DNA of 39,799 nucleotides from contig CANPXG010000019.1 in the NCBI GenBank assembly GCA_947585795.1, positions 1-39,799 on the forward strand, read 5' to 3'. Under the pieces are notes generated by a model. The model was not told the DNA's origin and ran no database searches. It was given only the letters and a program-made list of their open reading frames with translations. Of the stretch, positions 13,541-23,303 are shown piece after piece; position 1 is the first letter of the stretch, and each line of letters opens with the position of its first letter. The translations under genes and the position numbers were made by a program. This DNA comes from an uncultured Clostridia bacterium. Its GTDB lineage: Bacteria; Bacillota; Clostridia; UBA1381.

Positions 13541-14412
13541 AGGAGTTACTGAAAGAAAAAGCGGCGATTATAGACAGGGCGCTCGACGCTTACCTGCCGC
13601 CGCGCGATAATTTGCAGAGCGTAATTTACGACGCGATGCGTTACAGTCTTTTTGCGGGCGGTAAGCGTCTGCGTCCCATACTGATGCTTGAAACGGCGAA
13701 AATGTGCGGCGGCGCGGAAAACGAGGTGCTGCCGTTCGCGTGCGCGATGGAAATGATACACACGTATTCGCTCATACACGACGATCTTCCCGCGATGGAC
13801 AATGACGATTTGCGCCGCGGTAAACCGACGAACCATATAAAGTACGGTGAGGCGGTGGCGATACTCGCGGGTGACGCGCTTTTAAATAAGGCGTTTGAGA
13901 TAGTGTCGGAGTATGGCGGTAAAAATCCCGCAAGGGCGATGAAAGCCGTTTCCATTCTCGCCAAGTCCTCGGGTACGGAGGGTATGATAGGCGGTCAGAT
14001 AGTGGATATGGAGAGTGAGGGAAAGGAAATAACGCGTGATACGCTGGAGTATCTGCACTCGCTCAAAACCGGCGCGATAATTCGCTCGTCGTGCGTGATA
14101 GGAGCCGTTGTGTCCGACGCGGATGAGGCGCTTGTAAGCGCGGCGGACGAGTTCGCAAGGAATTTGGGTATAGCGTTTCAGATTCGGGACGATATACTTG
14201 ACGTGACAGGTGACGAGGCGGAGCTCGGTAAACCGATAGGCTCGGACGCGCGTGAAAATAAAAACACCTACGTGACGCTTTACGGTCTTAAAAGAGCCGA
14301 GGAGCTTTCCGCCCTGTACTCAAAGAGGGCGAAGGACGCGCTTGGCGTGTTCGGTGACAAGGCGGCGTTTCTCGTAAAATTGACGGATCATCTTACGGAA
14401 AGAAAGAATTAA
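13537..14412 (+). CDS. ispA: (2E,6E)-farnesyl diphosphate synthase
   Basis: 291 residues, a class I trans-prenyltransferase. The first Asp-rich motif is DDLPAMDND (near residue 83, in SLIHDDLPAMD), the second is DDILD (near residue 217), and GGKRLRP lies upstream of both. It condenses IPP with DMAPP and GPP to C15 diphosphate for undecaprenyl and quinone precursors. It is in the usual position after xseB. The dxs gene that often follows in Firmicutes is absent; a DUF212 gene is there instead. Confidence 0.94.
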   Translation: MKELLKEKAAIIDRALDAYLPPRDNLQSVIYDAMRYSLFAGGKRLRPILMLETAKMCGGAENEVLPFACAMEMIHTYSLIHDDLPAMDNDDLRRGKPTNHIKYGEAVAILAGDALLNKAFEIVSEYGGKNPARAMKAVSILAKSSGTEGMIGGQIVDMESEGKEITRDTLEYLHSLKTGAIIRSSCVIGAVVSDADEALVSAADEFARNLGIAFQIRDDILDVTGDEAELGKPIGSDARENKNTYVTLYGLKRAEELSALYSKRAKDALGVFGDKAAFLVKLTDHLTERKN

Positions 14413-14422
14413 GGAGTTCTCC

Positions 14423-14866
14423 ATGTCATATTTGCAGCAATTTATGTCAAATTCTGTGTTTATAACGGCTCTTTTGGGCTGGTTTGCGGCGCAGGTACTG
14501 AAAATAATTTTATCGTGGGACAAAAAGCTCGACTTTAAAAGGATAGTCGGCTCGGGCGGTATGCCGTCGTCCCACGCGTCGTTTGTGATGGCGCTCACGA
14601 TGGCGGTGGGGTTTGAAAGCGGCTTTGACAGTCCGCTTTTCGCAATATCCGCCGTAATGTCGTTCGTGGTGATGTACGACGCGGCGGGTATACGCCGCAG
14701 CGCCGGTCAGCAGGCGGCTATACTTAACAAGCTCGTGGAGTCCCTTGTCAAAGCCGACCGTCCCAAGACGGAAAAACGCTTGAAGGAGCTTTTGGGACAC
14801 ACGCCGATAGAGGTTTTTGGCGGCGCGATATTAGGTATTATAATAGCAATTATACGGCATGCGTGA
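14423..14866 (+). CDS. Divergent PAP2-family membrane protein (DUF212)
   Basis: 147 residues with three or four membrane helices and the family signature GGMPSSHASFVMAL (near residue 45), resembling the PSGHS motif of PAP2 phosphatases, then YDAAGIRRSAGQQA and LGHTPIEVFGGAILG. Its function is unproven; a role in lipid or undecaprenyl phosphate handling would fit the ispA neighbour. AAGGAG precedes ATG 14423, 11 nt after ispA. Confidence 0.9.
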   Translation: MSYLQQFMSNSVFITALLGWFAAQVLKIILSWDKKLDFKRIVGSGGMPSSHASFVMALTMAVGFESGFDSPLFAISAVMSFVVMYDAAGIRRSAGQQAAILNKLVESLVKADRPKTEKRLKELLGHTPIEVFGGAILGIIIAIIRHA

Positions 14867-14873
14867 ATGGATG

Positions 14874-14902
14874 TTGACATTTGGTAAGCTGTAATGTAAA
14901 AT
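14874..14902 (+). promoter_or_regulatory. Sigma-A promoter of metK
   Basis: TTGACA (14874-14879) and TAAAAT (14897-14902) are 17 bp apart. The leader is only about 30-35 nt, so there is no room for a SAM riboswitch. Confidence 0.8.
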
Positions 14903-14941
14903 AAAGTTAAACACAAACGCACAGGAAAGGAAATGATACCA

Positions 14942-16126
14942 ATGAGTAAAAGATTATTTACCTCGGAGTCGGTCACGGAAGGACATCCCGACAAGATATG
15001 CGACCAAATTTCCGACGCGGTACTGGATGAGATATTGAAACAAGATCCCATGGCGAGAGTCGCGTGCGAAACCACGTGCACGACGGGCATAATCTCAATT
15101 ATGGGTGAGATCACGACCAGCTGTTACGTGGATTTCCCGAAGCTTGCGAGGCAGGTCGTGCTCGATATTGGCTACGACAGGGCGAAGTACGGCTTTGACG
15201 GTACCACGTGCGCCGTCGTTACCGCTATCGATGAGCAGTCGCCCGATATAGCTCAGGGAGTGAACTCCGGTTACGAAAACCGTGAGGAGGGTGGAAACGA
15301 CGACGATAACTCGACGGGCGCGGGCGATCAGGGCATGATGTTCGGTTACGCGTGCGACGAAACGCCGGAGTATATGCCGATGCCGATCTCTCTCGCGCAT
15401 AAAATGGCGAAGAAGCTTACCGAGGTGCGTAAGGAGGGAATACTCGATTATCTGCGTCCCGACGGTAAAACTCAGGTCACCGTTGAGTACGACGGCGACA
15501 CGCCCGTGCGCGTGGACACCGTTGTGGTGTCGAGCCAGCATTCGCCCGACGTTGATATAAAAAAGCTGCGTGAGGACATTAAGCGCGAGGTAATACTGAC
15601 CACGGTCCCCGCGTCGCTCGTTGACGCAAACACCAAGTTTTACATCAACCCGACCGGCAGGTTTGTAGTCGGCGGTCCCGCGGGTGACAGCGGTCTGACG
15701 GGCAGGAAGATCATAGTTGACACGTACGGCGGCTACGCCCGTCACGGCGGCGGCGCGTTTTCGGGAAAGGATCCGACGAAGGTGGACAGGAGTGCGGCGT
15801 ACGCGGCGCGATGGGTCGCCAAAAACGTAGTCGCGGCAGGTCTTGCGAAAAGATGTGAGGTACAGCTCGCGTATGCGATAGGCGTGGCGCATCCCGTGTC
15901 AATCATGGTTGACACGTTCGGTACGGCAACTGTCGCGGAGGAAAAGATAGAAGAGGCGATAGAGAGGGTGTTTGATTTAAGACCTAACGCGATAATCCGC
16001 CGTCTTGACCTAAGAAAGCCGATATACCGTCAGCTTGCCTCTTACGGACACATGGGACGCGAGGACTTGGGCGTAGCCTGGGAGAAGCTTGACAAGGTCG
16101 AAGAGCTGAAAGAAGCGGTAAAGTAA
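14942..16126 (+). CDS. metK: S-adenosylmethionine synthetase
   Basis: 394 residues from ATG 14942 ([18 protein letters not shown]); ATG 14933 in frame overlaps the GGAAAGGAAA binding site. It forms SAM from methionine and ATP. Signatures are [25 protein letters not shown] and [16 protein letters not shown]. Three-domain architecture of normal length. It has its own promoter and terminator. Confidence 0.97.
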   Translation: MSKRLFTSESVTEGHPDKICDQISDAVLDEILKQDPMARVACETTCTTGIISIMGEITTSCYVDFPKLARQVVLDIGYDRAKYGFDGTTCAVVTAIDEQSPDIAQGVNSGYENREEGGNDDDNSTGAGDQGMMFGYACDETPEYMPMPISLAHKMAKKLTEVRKEGILDYLRPDGKTQVTVEYDGDTPVRVDTVVVSSQHSPDVDIKKLREDIKREVILTTVPASLVDANTKFYINPTGRFVVGGPAGDSGLTGRKIIVDTYGGYARHGGGAFSGKDPTKVDRSAAYAARWVAKNVVAAGLAKRCEVQLAYAIGVAHPVSIMVDTFGTATVAEEKIEEAIERVFDLRPNAIIRRLDLRKPIYRQLASYGHMGREDLGVAWEKLDKVEELKEAVK

Positions 16127-16141
16127 AGTGTGTTTATGTAT

Positions 16142-16168
16142 AAAAAACGGCGTAAAAGCCGTTTTTTT
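16142..16168 (+). terminator. metK terminator
   Basis: AAAAACGGC and GCCGTTTTT pair around GTAAAA, followed by a T-run. Confidence 0.9.
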
Positions 16169-16186
16169 ATTGCGTTTATTCGTATT

Positions 16187-16215
16187 CACCAAATTTTGTC
16201 ACGGCGCATAATATA
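16187..16215 (+). promoter_or_regulatory. Sigma-K-like promoter of the cotJ operon
   Basis: CACC (16187-16190) and CATAATATA (16207-16215) are separated by 16 bp. This fits the B. subtilis sigma-K consensus mACm-N16-CATAnnnTA at every fixed position. The start would be near 16222. In B. subtilis cotJ is mainly sigma-E controlled, and I see no good sigma-E match here. Confidence 0.5.
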
Positions 16216-16262
16216 AATTACAGACATAAGCGTCTGAAAAAATAAAGAAGGAGTTGCTACTG

Positions 16263-16463
16263 ATGGCAGAAAGTAACGGATTATGCTGTAAGTATCCCAA
16301 ATGCGGCTGCGTGGGTTACGCGTACGTGCCGCCGCAGGAGATGGGCGACGTGTATGACTCGTGCACGGGACTTGGCAAGGGTACCATATTTCCGGAATTG
16401 GATTTAGATATGTGTGAATACGGCAAGGTTTGTAAGGAGTGGGGAGGCGCGCAGAATGGATAA
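16263..16463 (+). CDS. cotJA: CotJA-like spore coat protein
   Basis: 66 residues from ATG 16263, with AAGGAG 9 nt upstream. The CotJA family signature is in the second half: QEMGDVYDSCTGLGKGTIFPELDLDMCEYG. The N-terminus is Cys-rich (CCKYPKCGC), which is unusual compared with Bacillus CotJA. It is a small coat-associated protein needed with CotJC for coat assembly. It overlaps cotJB by 8 nt. Confidence 0.85.
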   Translation: MAESNGLCCKYPKCGCVGYAYVPPQEMGDVYDSCTGLGKGTIFPELDLDMCEYGKVCKEWGGAQNG

Positions 16464-16719
16464 TACATCAAAGCTCGACTTACTTAAGAAAATACAGTGC
16501 TACCACTTTGCGGCGTATGATATGCTGCTCTACCTCGATACGCATAAGGATGACAAGAAAGCGTTTAAAATGTTCGGTGAGCTTGTGAACAAGACAGAGG
16601 AGCTTAAAACGGAGTATGAGAAAGAGTACGGATCGCTCAGCGCGTTTGACGCGGCGAAGTCCGACAGCTTTAATTGGCTCGACGATCCGTGGCCCTGGGA
16701 AAAGGAGGCAAATAAGTAA
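16456..16719 (+). CDS. cotJB: CotJB-family spore coat protein
   Basis: 87 residues from ATG 16456; the frame extends upstream to 16414 inside cotJA. The family features are CYHFAAYDMLLYLDTHKDD, EYEKEYGSLSAFDA and the ending NWLDDPWPWEKE. It is a small helical coat component encoded between CotJA and CotJC. The binding site is GGGGAGG inside cotJA, and the stop overlaps the ATG of cotJC by one base. Confidence 0.92.
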   Translation: MDNTSKLDLLKKIQCYHFAAYDMLLYLDTHKDDKKAFKMFGELVNKTEELKTEYEKEYGSLSAFDAAKSDSFNWLDDPWPWEKEANK

Positions 16720-17333
16720 TGTTTGAATATAAGAAATATCTCGAATATCCCGTAAGGGTCAAAAACACTAATCCCCGCCTCGCGAATATAATCATCACGC
16801 AATACGGCGGTCCCAACGGCGAACTTGCCGCGTCGCTCAGGTACTTGTCGCAGCGCTACACCATGCCCGACGAGGTGAGTAAAGGACTTTTGACGGATAT
16901 AGGTACGGAGGAGCTTGGTCACCTTGAAATAGTCGGTTCGCTCGTGTCGCAGCTGTCGAAGTGCGCGCCGCCGAAGGAGTGGACGGAAATGGGAAGCTGG
17001 GAGTACTACAGCGACAACGGCGCGTCCGTGTACCCGCAGAGCTCGCAGGGTTCGCCGTTTAACGCGGCGTCGATAGCCGTGACCGGTGATCCGCTGACGA
17101 ACCTCTACGAAGACTTGGCGGCGGAGCAGAAAGCGCGCGCCGTGTACGATAATATTTTGCGTTTGTCAGACGATCCCGACGTGAACGAGGTAATCAAATT
17201 CCTGCGTCAGCGTGAGGTCGTGCACTTCCAGCGTTTCGGTGAGGCGCTTGACAAAATGCAGAGTAAATTGCAGCAGAAGAAGGTCATGGGTACGGGTATT
17301 AAGCAAAAGTGTGACACGTGCTCGCAAAAGTAG
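16719..17333 (+). CDS. cotJC: CotJC-like manganese-catalase-family coat protein
   Basis: 204 residues, ferritin-like Mn-catalase fold. Metal-ligand segments are visible: EELGHLEIVGSLV (ExxH), a Glu in DLAAEQKARAVYDN and REVVHFQRFGEAL (ExxH). The Asn-Pro-Arg-rich start (VKNTNPRLANIIITQYGGP) is typical. It may protect spores against peroxide, or be structural. The gene is last in the cotJ operon and ends at a bidirectional terminator. Confidence 0.94.
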   Translation: MFEYKKYLEYPVRVKNTNPRLANIIITQYGGPNGELAASLRYLSQRYTMPDEVSKGLLTDIGTEELGHLEIVGSLVSQLSKCAPPKEWTEMGSWEYYSDNGASVYPQSSQGSPFNAASIAVTGDPLTNLYEDLAAEQKARAVYDNILRLSDDPDVNEVIKFLRQREVVHFQRFGEALDKMQSKLQQKKVMGTGIKQKCDTCSQK

Positions 17334-17337
17334 GAAT

Positions 17338-17367
17338 AAAAAAGAAGCGCAAAGCGCTTCTTTTTTT
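17338..17367. terminator. Bidirectional terminator, cotJC / 17374-18612
   Basis: AAGAAGCGC-AAA-GCGCTTCTT with an A-tract before and a T-tract after, between convergent genes. Confidence 0.9.
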
Positions 17368-17373
17368 GGTTGT

Positions 17374-18612
17374 TTATTCGTTATCGCCGTATAAGTACAC
17401 CCACAATACCGTAAGCAGTGCCACCGCGATGCCGCCGCCGATACATATGACGGGCAGCCGCAGACCGGATGAGAACTTTTTCTCGATTTGTATTACCGGC
17501 GTTGCTTTCGGCTCAGGCTCGTCCTCGCTGTACTTGGACTCCTTCAAAAGCTTCAGCGATCCCTTCGCCTTCTTGTAAAGCAGCGTGTTTCTGTCATAAT
17601 CCGTCTTGATCTGCTTAAGCTCCCTGTCCGATAGCGGTATACAGTCGGTGCGTACCTTCAGTATCTGATAACCGTTCTCCGCGTCGTCGCTGCGCCGCAA
17701 AAGCGCGTAATTGTAATACGAACGGTCGGTGGAGAAACGTATGTAGTATATCTCGTTACCGAGGCTGTACGCCTCCGAAATGAGGTAGAACCTGTCGCCG
17801 CGCGGCTCGACGTTCAGCGCGCTGCGGTATTCGTCCATTGTCGCATAATCGGCTATATCGAAGTCGGTGAAATTCACCGCGTACTTTAAAACTGCTTCGA
17901 TTTGAGCCTCATCCTCATCCTTTAAACGCTCCGCAATATCCTCATACGTGACGCTGTCAGCCGCCGCGTTCTTCAAATCGTCGAAGAAGCTGCCCACATT
18001 GGCGTTATAGCTCGACACGTCCACGTTCGGGTGGAGGTAGTTGTTGCCAAAATCCATAACGCCTATATCACCGGTGACTGCCGGTGTGTTGACGTACATA
18101 AACGCGTCACCCTCTATCGCGGTGTAGTATTCCTCATAGTAGAGAGCGTTATCCTCAAAGATCCTGTATATTATATACCGTTTTTCGTTGTTGAAGCCCA
18201 TGGAGAAAGCGCCGACCTGACCGTCCTCAAACAGCGAATAATTAACGTCGAGTACAGCTATACGCTCCGCTTCCTCCGTTTCCTCGTTGAACTTCCACAC
18301 ATGGCACGAGGCTATCGTATTCGCCGCGTCCGCGAGGAATATAACAAGGTACGGGTTGTCGTTCGCGTCAAAGTTTATCACCTCGCTGTGCACCACGCCG
18401 TTCGGCACGGTATCTTCAAAACGTATCGTGTCACCGGCGCTTTCCGTGTGCAGCGCGCCGTAATTGTACAGGTAATCGTTAAGCACATACGCGTACACCG
18501 CCGACATTTTGCCGACAGGCTCGTCCGCGTTCGCGCCGCTTAGCGTAAGGCAGGACAACGCAACGGTCATGGCGCATAAAACAGAAAAAAACCGTAATAT
18601 CCTGTTTTTCAA
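17374..18612 (-). CDS. Unknown secreted, membrane-anchored protein
   Basis: 412 residues from TTG 18612, with a G-rich site (GGGGGTGGG) just upstream. A signal peptide (FFSVLCAMTVALSCLTLSGANA) and a C-terminal membrane helix (LPVICIGGGIAVALLTVLWVYLYG) leave roughly 340 residues outside the membrane. That part is rich in Tyr, Asp and Glu, with predicted beta strands such as NDNPYLVIFLAD and RFYLISEAYSLGNEIYYIRF, and a charged Lys/Glu stretch before the membrane helix. I do not recognise a family. It is a single gene with its own promoter. Confidence 0.85.
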   Translation of the reverse strand: MKNRILRFFSVLCAMTVALSCLTLSGANADEPVGKMSAVYAYVLNDYLYNYGALHTESAGDTIRFEDTVPNGVVHSEVINFDANDNPYLVIFLADAANTIASCHVWKFNEETEEAERIAVLDVNYSLFEDGQVGAFSMGFNNEKRYIIYRIFEDNALYYEEYYTAIEGDAFMYVNTPAVTGDIGVMDFGNNYLHPNVDVSSYNANVGSFFDDLKNAAADSVTYEDIAERLKDEDEAQIEAVLKYAVNFTDFDIADYATMDEYRSALNVEPRGDRFYLISEAYSLGNEIYYIRFSTDRSYYNYALLRRSDDAENGYQILKVRTDCIPLSDRELKQIKTDYDRNTLLYKKAKGSLKLLKESKYSEDEPEPKATPVIQIEKKFSSGLRLPVICIGGGIAVALLTVLWVYLYGDNE

Positions 18613-18669
18613 CGTCCCACCCCCAGCTTATGCATAATTTGACTTTTGTTTACATAATTCATAGTCTAT

Positions 18670-18698
18670 ATTATACAAATAAAACTGTAACAATTCAA
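18670..18698 (-). promoter_or_regulatory. Promoter of the secreted unknown protein
   Basis: On the minus strand TTGAAT (18693-18698) and TATAAT (18670-18675) are 17 bp apart, diverging from the argC promoter. Confidence 0.7.
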
Positions 18699-18745
18699 CG
18701 TGATTTCTGTTAAGAGCGTATTACAATAATGTGGCAAATTCCCTC

Positions 18746-18774
18746 TTTACAAATGAAAAAATATGTACTATAAT
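18746..18774 (+). promoter_or_regulatory. Sigma-A promoter of argC
   Basis: TTTACA (18746-18751) and TATAAT (18769-18774) are 17 bp apart. I see no clear ARG box near it. Confidence 0.75.
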
Positions 18775-18826
18775 TAATAAATAGGTTAAAAAAGGGTATT
18801 ATTTACATTGAAAAGAGGGGTAAAAT

Positions 18827-19864
18827 ATGATAAAAGCAGCCGTTTTGGGCGCGACAGGTTACGCGGGTATTGAGCTTGTAAGGCTCCTTACGAATCACCC
18901 TGAGGTAAGCATCAAAATACTCGGCTCGCAAAGCTTTGCCGGACAGAAGATAAGCGACGTGTACCAAAATTTAAGGCATGTCCTTGAAAAAGAGTGCGAG
19001 GAGCTTGACCTTGAAAAAGCGGCAAAGTGCGACGTGGCGTTCACGGCTCTGCCGCACGGCGCGTCAAAGACGGTCATACCGTCGCTTTTGGACAGAGGAC
19101 TTAAGGTGATAGACCTAAGCGGCGACTACCGCTACGACGACGCGGCGGTGTACGAGGAGTGGTACGGTGAAAAGCACTCGTCGCCCGAGCTTTTGAAGGA
19201 GTCGGTGTACGGACTGCCGGAGCTTCACCGTGAAAAAATAAAAAAGGCAAGACTTATCGGTAACCCCGGCTGCTACACGACGTGTTCGATACTTGGCGCG
19301 GCACCGCTTTTGGCGAACAAAATAGCCGAAACGAAAAATATAATCGTGGACGCGAAGTCGGGCGTGACGGGCGCGGGACGCGGACTGTCACTGCAGAACC
19401 ACTTCTGCGAGTGCACGGAAACGACGAAGGCGTACAAGGTCACGAACCACCGCCACACGTCGGAGATAGAGCAGGAGCTTTCCAATATCGCGGGCGAGCC
19501 GATCATAATTTCGTTCACGCCGCACCTTATACCGCAAAAGCGCGGCATACTTTCGACGATTTATGTAAACCTCAACCGACCGTCGAGCGCGGAGGAGCTT
19601 GTCACGATGTACAAGGAATTTTACAAGGACGAGTTTTTTGTGCGCGTAAAGGAAGTGGGCGAGCTGCCCGAAACGAAGCACGTCGCGGGCTCGAACTTTG
19701 TCGATATAGGCGTGTGCTACGATAAGCGGCTTCAAAGAGCCGTCGTTGTGTCGGCGCTCGACAACATAGTCAAGGGCGCGGCGGGACAGGCAGTGCAGAA
19801 CATGAATTTGCTGTTTGGACTTGACGAAAAGACGGCGCTTCAAAACGCGGGATTTTATCTCTGA
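18827..19864 (+). CDS. argC: N-acetyl-gamma-glutamyl-phosphate reductase
   Basis: 345 residues. It reduces N-acetylglutamyl phosphate to the semialdehyde using NADPH in arginine synthesis. The N-terminal Rossmann motif is VLGATGYAGIELVRLL. The catalytic Cys lies in LIGNPGCYTTC (near residue 149). Other motifs are DLSGDYRY and NHRHTSEIEQEL. AGAGGGG precedes the ATG. It is followed 21 nt later by argB, so these two successive steps are encoded together; argJ and argD are not in the window. Confidence 0.96.
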   Translation: MIKAAVLGATGYAGIELVRLLTNHPEVSIKILGSQSFAGQKISDVYQNLRHVLEKECEELDLEKAAKCDVAFTALPHGASKTVIPSLLDRGLKVIDLSGDYRYDDAAVYEEWYGEKHSSPELLKESVYGLPELHREKIKKARLIGNPGCYTTCSILGAAPLLANKIAETKNIIVDAKSGVTGAGRGLSLQNHFCECTETTKAYKVTNHRHTSEIEQELSNIAGEPIIISFTPHLIPQKRGILSTIYVNLNRPSSAEELVTMYKEFYKDEFFVRVKEVGELPETKHVAGSNFVDIGVCYDKRLQRAVVVSALDNIVKGAAGQAVQNMNLLFGLDEKTALQNAGFYL

Positions 19865-19885
19865 TAATCACGGAGGACATGATAA

Positions 19886-20758
19886 ATGGAAGAACTTATA
19901 AAAAAAGCGGGCATACTTATAGAAGCATTGCCTTACATACAAAAATTTTCGGGTAAAACCGTCGTCATAAAGTACGGCGGTAACGCGATGGTAAACGACG
20001 AGCTTAAAAACTCCGTCATGGAGGATATAACGCTTTTAAAGTTTATAGGACTTAATCCGATAGTCGTCCACGGCGGCGGTCCCGACATTTCAAAGGCATT
20101 GAGCGACAGGGGCGTAAAGAGCCGTTTCGTAAACGGACTTAGGGTAACGGACGAAATAACGATGCACACCGCCCAGCAGGTGCTTATCGGTAAGACGAAC
20201 AAGGAGATCGTCGCGCTTTTGAACACAAAGGGCGGACGCGCCGTCGGCATAAGCGGTATCGACGGCAGCTTTATAGAATGTAAAAGACAGTACACCGAGG
20301 TGGACGGTGAAAAGGTGGATATAGGTTACGTCGGCGACATCGTGCACATAAAGCACTGTCTTATAGACCTGCTCGCGTCCGACCAATATATACCCGTGAT
20401 CGCGCCGATAGGTACGGACGATGAGGGTAACAGCTACAACATCAACGCCGACACCGTCGCGGCGGCGGTCGCGTCGGCGGTGCAGGCGGAAAAGCTGATT
20501 TTGCTTACCGACGTTGAGGGAGTAAAGGACAACGACGGCAGGGTAATATACGAGGTGCACAAGAACGAAATATTTGAAATGATAAACGACAGCACGATAA
20601 GCGGCGGCATGATACCGAAGGTGCTCGGCTGCCTTGAGGCAATCGACAAGGGCGTTGCCGGCGTGCATATAATCGACGGACGCATACCGCATTGCCTGCT
20701 GCTCGAAATATTTACAAAAACCGGTATCGGCACGCTTATTAAGAGCGATAAGTATTAA
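19886..20758 (+). CDS. argB: N-acetylglutamate kinase
   Basis: 290 residues, amino-acid kinase fold. It phosphorylates N-acetylglutamate, the step before ArgC. Motifs are [11 protein letters not shown] (ATP loop), [10 protein letters not shown] (substrate loop), [11 protein letters not shown] and [20 protein letters not shown] precedes ATG 19886. The helix before the first strand ([20 protein letters not shown]) is the extra N-helix typical of arginine-inhibited hexameric forms, so feedback inhibition is plausible. Confidence 0.96.
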   Translation: MEELIKKAGILIEALPYIQKFSGKTVVIKYGGNAMVNDELKNSVMEDITLLKFIGLNPIVVHGGGPDISKALSDRGVKSRFVNGLRVTDEITMHTAQQVLIGKTNKEIVALLNTKGGRAVGISGIDGSFIECKRQYTEVDGEKVDIGYVGDIVHIKHCLIDLLASDQYIPVIAPIGTDDEGNSYNINADTVAAAVASAVQAEKLILLTDVEGVKDNDGRVIYEVHKNEIFEMINDSTISGGMIPKVLGCLEAIDKGVAGVHIIDGRIPHCLLLEIFTKTGIGTLIKSDKY

Positions 20759-20778
20759 TAGGAAAGGAACACACGATA

Positions 20779-22485
20779 ATGAGAATGTCAAAACTGCTTA
20801 TGCCTACGCTTAGGGAGGTACCTGCGGAGGCTGAAATAACAAGCCATAAGCTGATGTTGCGCGCGGGACTTATCCGCAAGCTGTCGTCGGGCATATACTC
20901 ATACTTACCGCTTGGCCTCAGAGTCGAGCGCAAAATAGAACAGATAGTGCGCGAGGAAATGGACAGAGCAGGCGCGCAGGAACTTTTAATGCCCGCGCTT
21001 TTGCCCGCCGAGGCGTATCAAGCATCGGGCAGGTGGGACGTGTTCGGCGCGAGTATGTTCAAGCTTAAAGACCGCTACGACCGTGACTACTGTCTTGGTC
21101 CGACGCACGAGGAGCTGTTTACACAGGCTGTTATCGACAACGTGCGCTCGTACAAGGAGTACCCGATGACGCTTTATCAGATACAGCATAAGTACCGTGA
21201 CGAGGGACGTCCGCGTTTCGGCGTGATAAGAAGCCGTGAGTTTGTGATGAAGGACGCGTACAGCTTCGACTTGACCGAGGAGGGACTTGACGAAAGCTAT
21301 AAGGCTATGTACGACGCGTACTGCCGTATTTTTAACCGCTTAAAGCTCGACTTTACGATAGTTGACGCGGACAGCGGCGCTATGGGCGGCAGCGGCAGTC
21401 AGGAATTTATGGTAAAATCACCCGTGGGCGAGGACGGTATCGCGTACTGCGATTTCTGCGGCTACGCGGCGAATTTTGAAAAGGCGGAATGTATCCCGAC
21501 CGAGGTCGACTGCGTAGAGGGTGATTTGGCTATGGAAAAGATCCATACCCCGAACGTTCACACGATAGAAGAGCTTGTTGACTTCATGAACGCGAAGCCG
21601 TACAATTTTGTAAAGACCATACTGTACAAGGCGGACGATAAGTATATCGCGGCGATGGTTCGCGGCGACAGGGACGTTAACGAGGTCAAACTCAAGAACC
21701 TCGTCGGCTGCACAGATGATTTGGAGCTTGCCGAGCCGCATATCGTAAGACAGCTTACGAACGCCGAAGTCGGTTTCGCGGGTCCCGTCGGACTTGATAT
21801 TCCCGTGTACGCCGATAAGGAAGTGGAGCTTATGAAAAACTTCATCGTCGGCGCGAACGAAACGGATATGCACTATAAAAACGTAAATATGGGCAGAGAT
21901 TTTACGCCGCACACGGTTGCCGATATACGCACGATCACTTCGGGCGACGCGTGCCCGAAATGCGGCAAACCGATAAAGACTGCGCAGGGTATCGAGGTAG
22001 GACATATATTTAAGCTCGGCACAAAGTACTCCAAGGCGCTCGGACTTACTGCTCAAACGGAAACGGGTGAGGAAAAGACCGTTATAATGGGCTGCTACGG
22101 AATAGGCGTAACGCGCTGCCTTGCCGCGTCCGTTGAGCAGAACAACGACGAAAACGGCATAATTTGGCCTGTGGCGATCGCGCCGTATGAGGTCAGCGTG
22201 GTACCCGTAAACGCGAAGAATGACGAGCAGGTAAAAATGGCGGAGGAGATTTACGAAAAGCTTCTCGCAAACGGCGTGGAAGCCCTTCTTGACGACCGCG
22301 ACGAGCGTCCCGGCGTAAAGTTCAAGGACAGCGACCTCATAGGCGTTCCGGCGCGTATCGTAGTCGGTAAAAAATGCGGTGAGGGCATAGTCGAATATAA
22401 GCTTCGCGGTGAAGCAAACGCTGTGGAAATGCCTGTTTCGGAGGCAATAGAAAGCGCGTGCAAATTTATAAACGAGAACAAGTAA
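20779..22485 (+). CDS. proS: Prolyl-tRNA synthetase, bacterial type
   Basis: 568 residues, class II synthetase. Motif 1 is near [20 protein letters not shown], motif 2 near [17 protein letters not shown] and motif 3 near [13 protein letters not shown]. An editing (INS) domain separates motifs 2 and 3, roughly residues 225-400, as in the bacterial type. A C-terminal anticodon-binding domain follows. AGGAAAGGA precedes the ATG. It starts 21 nt after argB and appears to be in the same transcription unit; no T-box leader is visible. Confidence 0.96.
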   Translation: MRMSKLLMPTLREVPAEAEITSHKLMLRAGLIRKLSSGIYSYLPLGLRVERKIEQIVREEMDRAGAQELLMPALLPAEAYQASGRWDVFGASMFKLKDRYDRDYCLGPTHEELFTQAVIDNVRSYKEYPMTLYQIQHKYRDEGRPRFGVIRSREFVMKDAYSFDLTEEGLDESYKAMYDAYCRIFNRLKLDFTIVDADSGAMGGSGSQEFMVKSPVGEDGIAYCDFCGYAANFEKAECIPTEVDCVEGDLAMEKIHTPNVHTIEELVDFMNAKPYNFVKTILYKADDKYIAAMVRGDRDVNEVKLKNLVGCTDDLELAEPHIVRQLTNAEVGFAGPVGLDIPVYADKEVELMKNFIVGANETDMHYKNVNMGRDFTPHTVADIRTITSGDACPKCGKPIKTAQGIEVGHIFKLGTKYSKALGLTAQTETGEEKTVIMGCYGIGVTRCLAASVEQNNDENGIIWPVAIAPYEVSVVPVNAKNDEQVKMAEEIYEKLLANGVEALLDDRDERPGVKFKDSDLIGVPARIVVGKKCGEGIVEYKLRGEANAVEMPVSEAIESACKFINENK

Positions 22486-22499
22486 TGAGGGTGACGGAT

Positions 22500-23264
22500 A
22501 TGGAGGAAATAACCTTAAAAAGAGATGGGCTGACGCTTAAAGGTACGCTCGAAAGACCTGAAGGAATAGACAAATGTCCGATAACGATAATATTCCACGG
22601 ACTTATGTCGAGCAGAGGCGTGGGCAAGGGCGGTATGCACGACATACTTGCCGAAAAGCTGTTAAAGCGCGGCATAGCCGTAATACGCTTTGATTTTAAC
22701 GGTCACGGCGAAAGCGGCGGCGAGTTTGAGGATATGACGGTGTACGGCGAGATACTCGACGCTATGGCGATAATGGAGTACGTGAGAAAGCTCGATTGGG
22801 TAAGCGAGATATATATAGCCGGACATTCGCAGGGTGCTCTTGTCGGCGGTATGACGGCGGGTTATTACAGGGAGCTTGTGAAAAAGCTCGTTTTAATGGC
22901 TCCGGCGGCGACGATACCCGATGATGCTCAGCGCGGCTCGTGTTTCGGCAAAATATACGACACCTACGATCCGCCCGAGTATATAGATATGAAGGATGTT
23001 GAGCAGAACGATTACAGGCTCGGTCAGAAATATATGCGCCTGGCGCGTACAATTCCCGTGTACGAAACGACCTCGATGTTCCTCGGCAAGACGCTCATCA
23101 TTCACGGCACGAAGGACGAGGCGGTCGGACTTATCGGTTCGCTGCGGTATAAGAAATGTATGGATAATGTAACGCTTCACATAATAGAGGGCGAAACGCA
23201 CGGTCTTGACACGATTTCTCTTGACAGCGTGCTCGAGGAAGCGGCGGAGTTTTTGAAAAATTAA
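22500..23264 (+). CDS. Alpha/beta hydrolase
   Basis: 254 residues from ATG 22500 (GAGGG lies 8 nt upstream); ATG 22485 in frame overlaps the proS stop. The nucleophile motif is AGHSQGALVGG (Ser near residue 106). A likely acid is in HGTKDEAVG and the His in EGETHGLD. HGLMSSRGVGKGG forms the oxyanion region, and FDFNGHGESGGEFED is typical of the BAAT/serine aminopeptidase-like esterases. The substrate is unknown. It sits between proS and the CobW gene, probably in one operon. Confidence 0.9.
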   Translation: MEEITLKRDGLTLKGTLERPEGIDKCPITIIFHGLMSSRGVGKGGMHDILAEKLLKRGIAVIRFDFNGHGESGGEFEDMTVYGEILDAMAIMEYVRKLDWVSEIYIAGHSQGALVGGMTAGYYRELVKKLVLMAPAATIPDDAQRGSCFGKIYDTYDPPEYIDMKDVEQNDYRLGQKYMRLARTIPVYETTSMFLGKTLIIHGTKDEAVGLIGSLRYKKCMDNVTLHIIEGETHGLDTISLDSVLEEAAEFLKN

Positions 23265-23303
23265 AATATGCGCCGTGAAGGCGTAAGGAAAGAGGTAATA
23301 AAA

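Noticed and set aside
14867-14941. SAM riboswitch before metK
   Set aside because: The promoter at 14874-14902 leaves only about 30-35 nt of leader and there is no aptamer-like structure or terminator.
15095-15892. 265-residue minus-strand frame opposite metK
   Set aside because: Shadow of a highly conserved gene; composition rich in Arg and His as expected for antisense of GC-rich codons.
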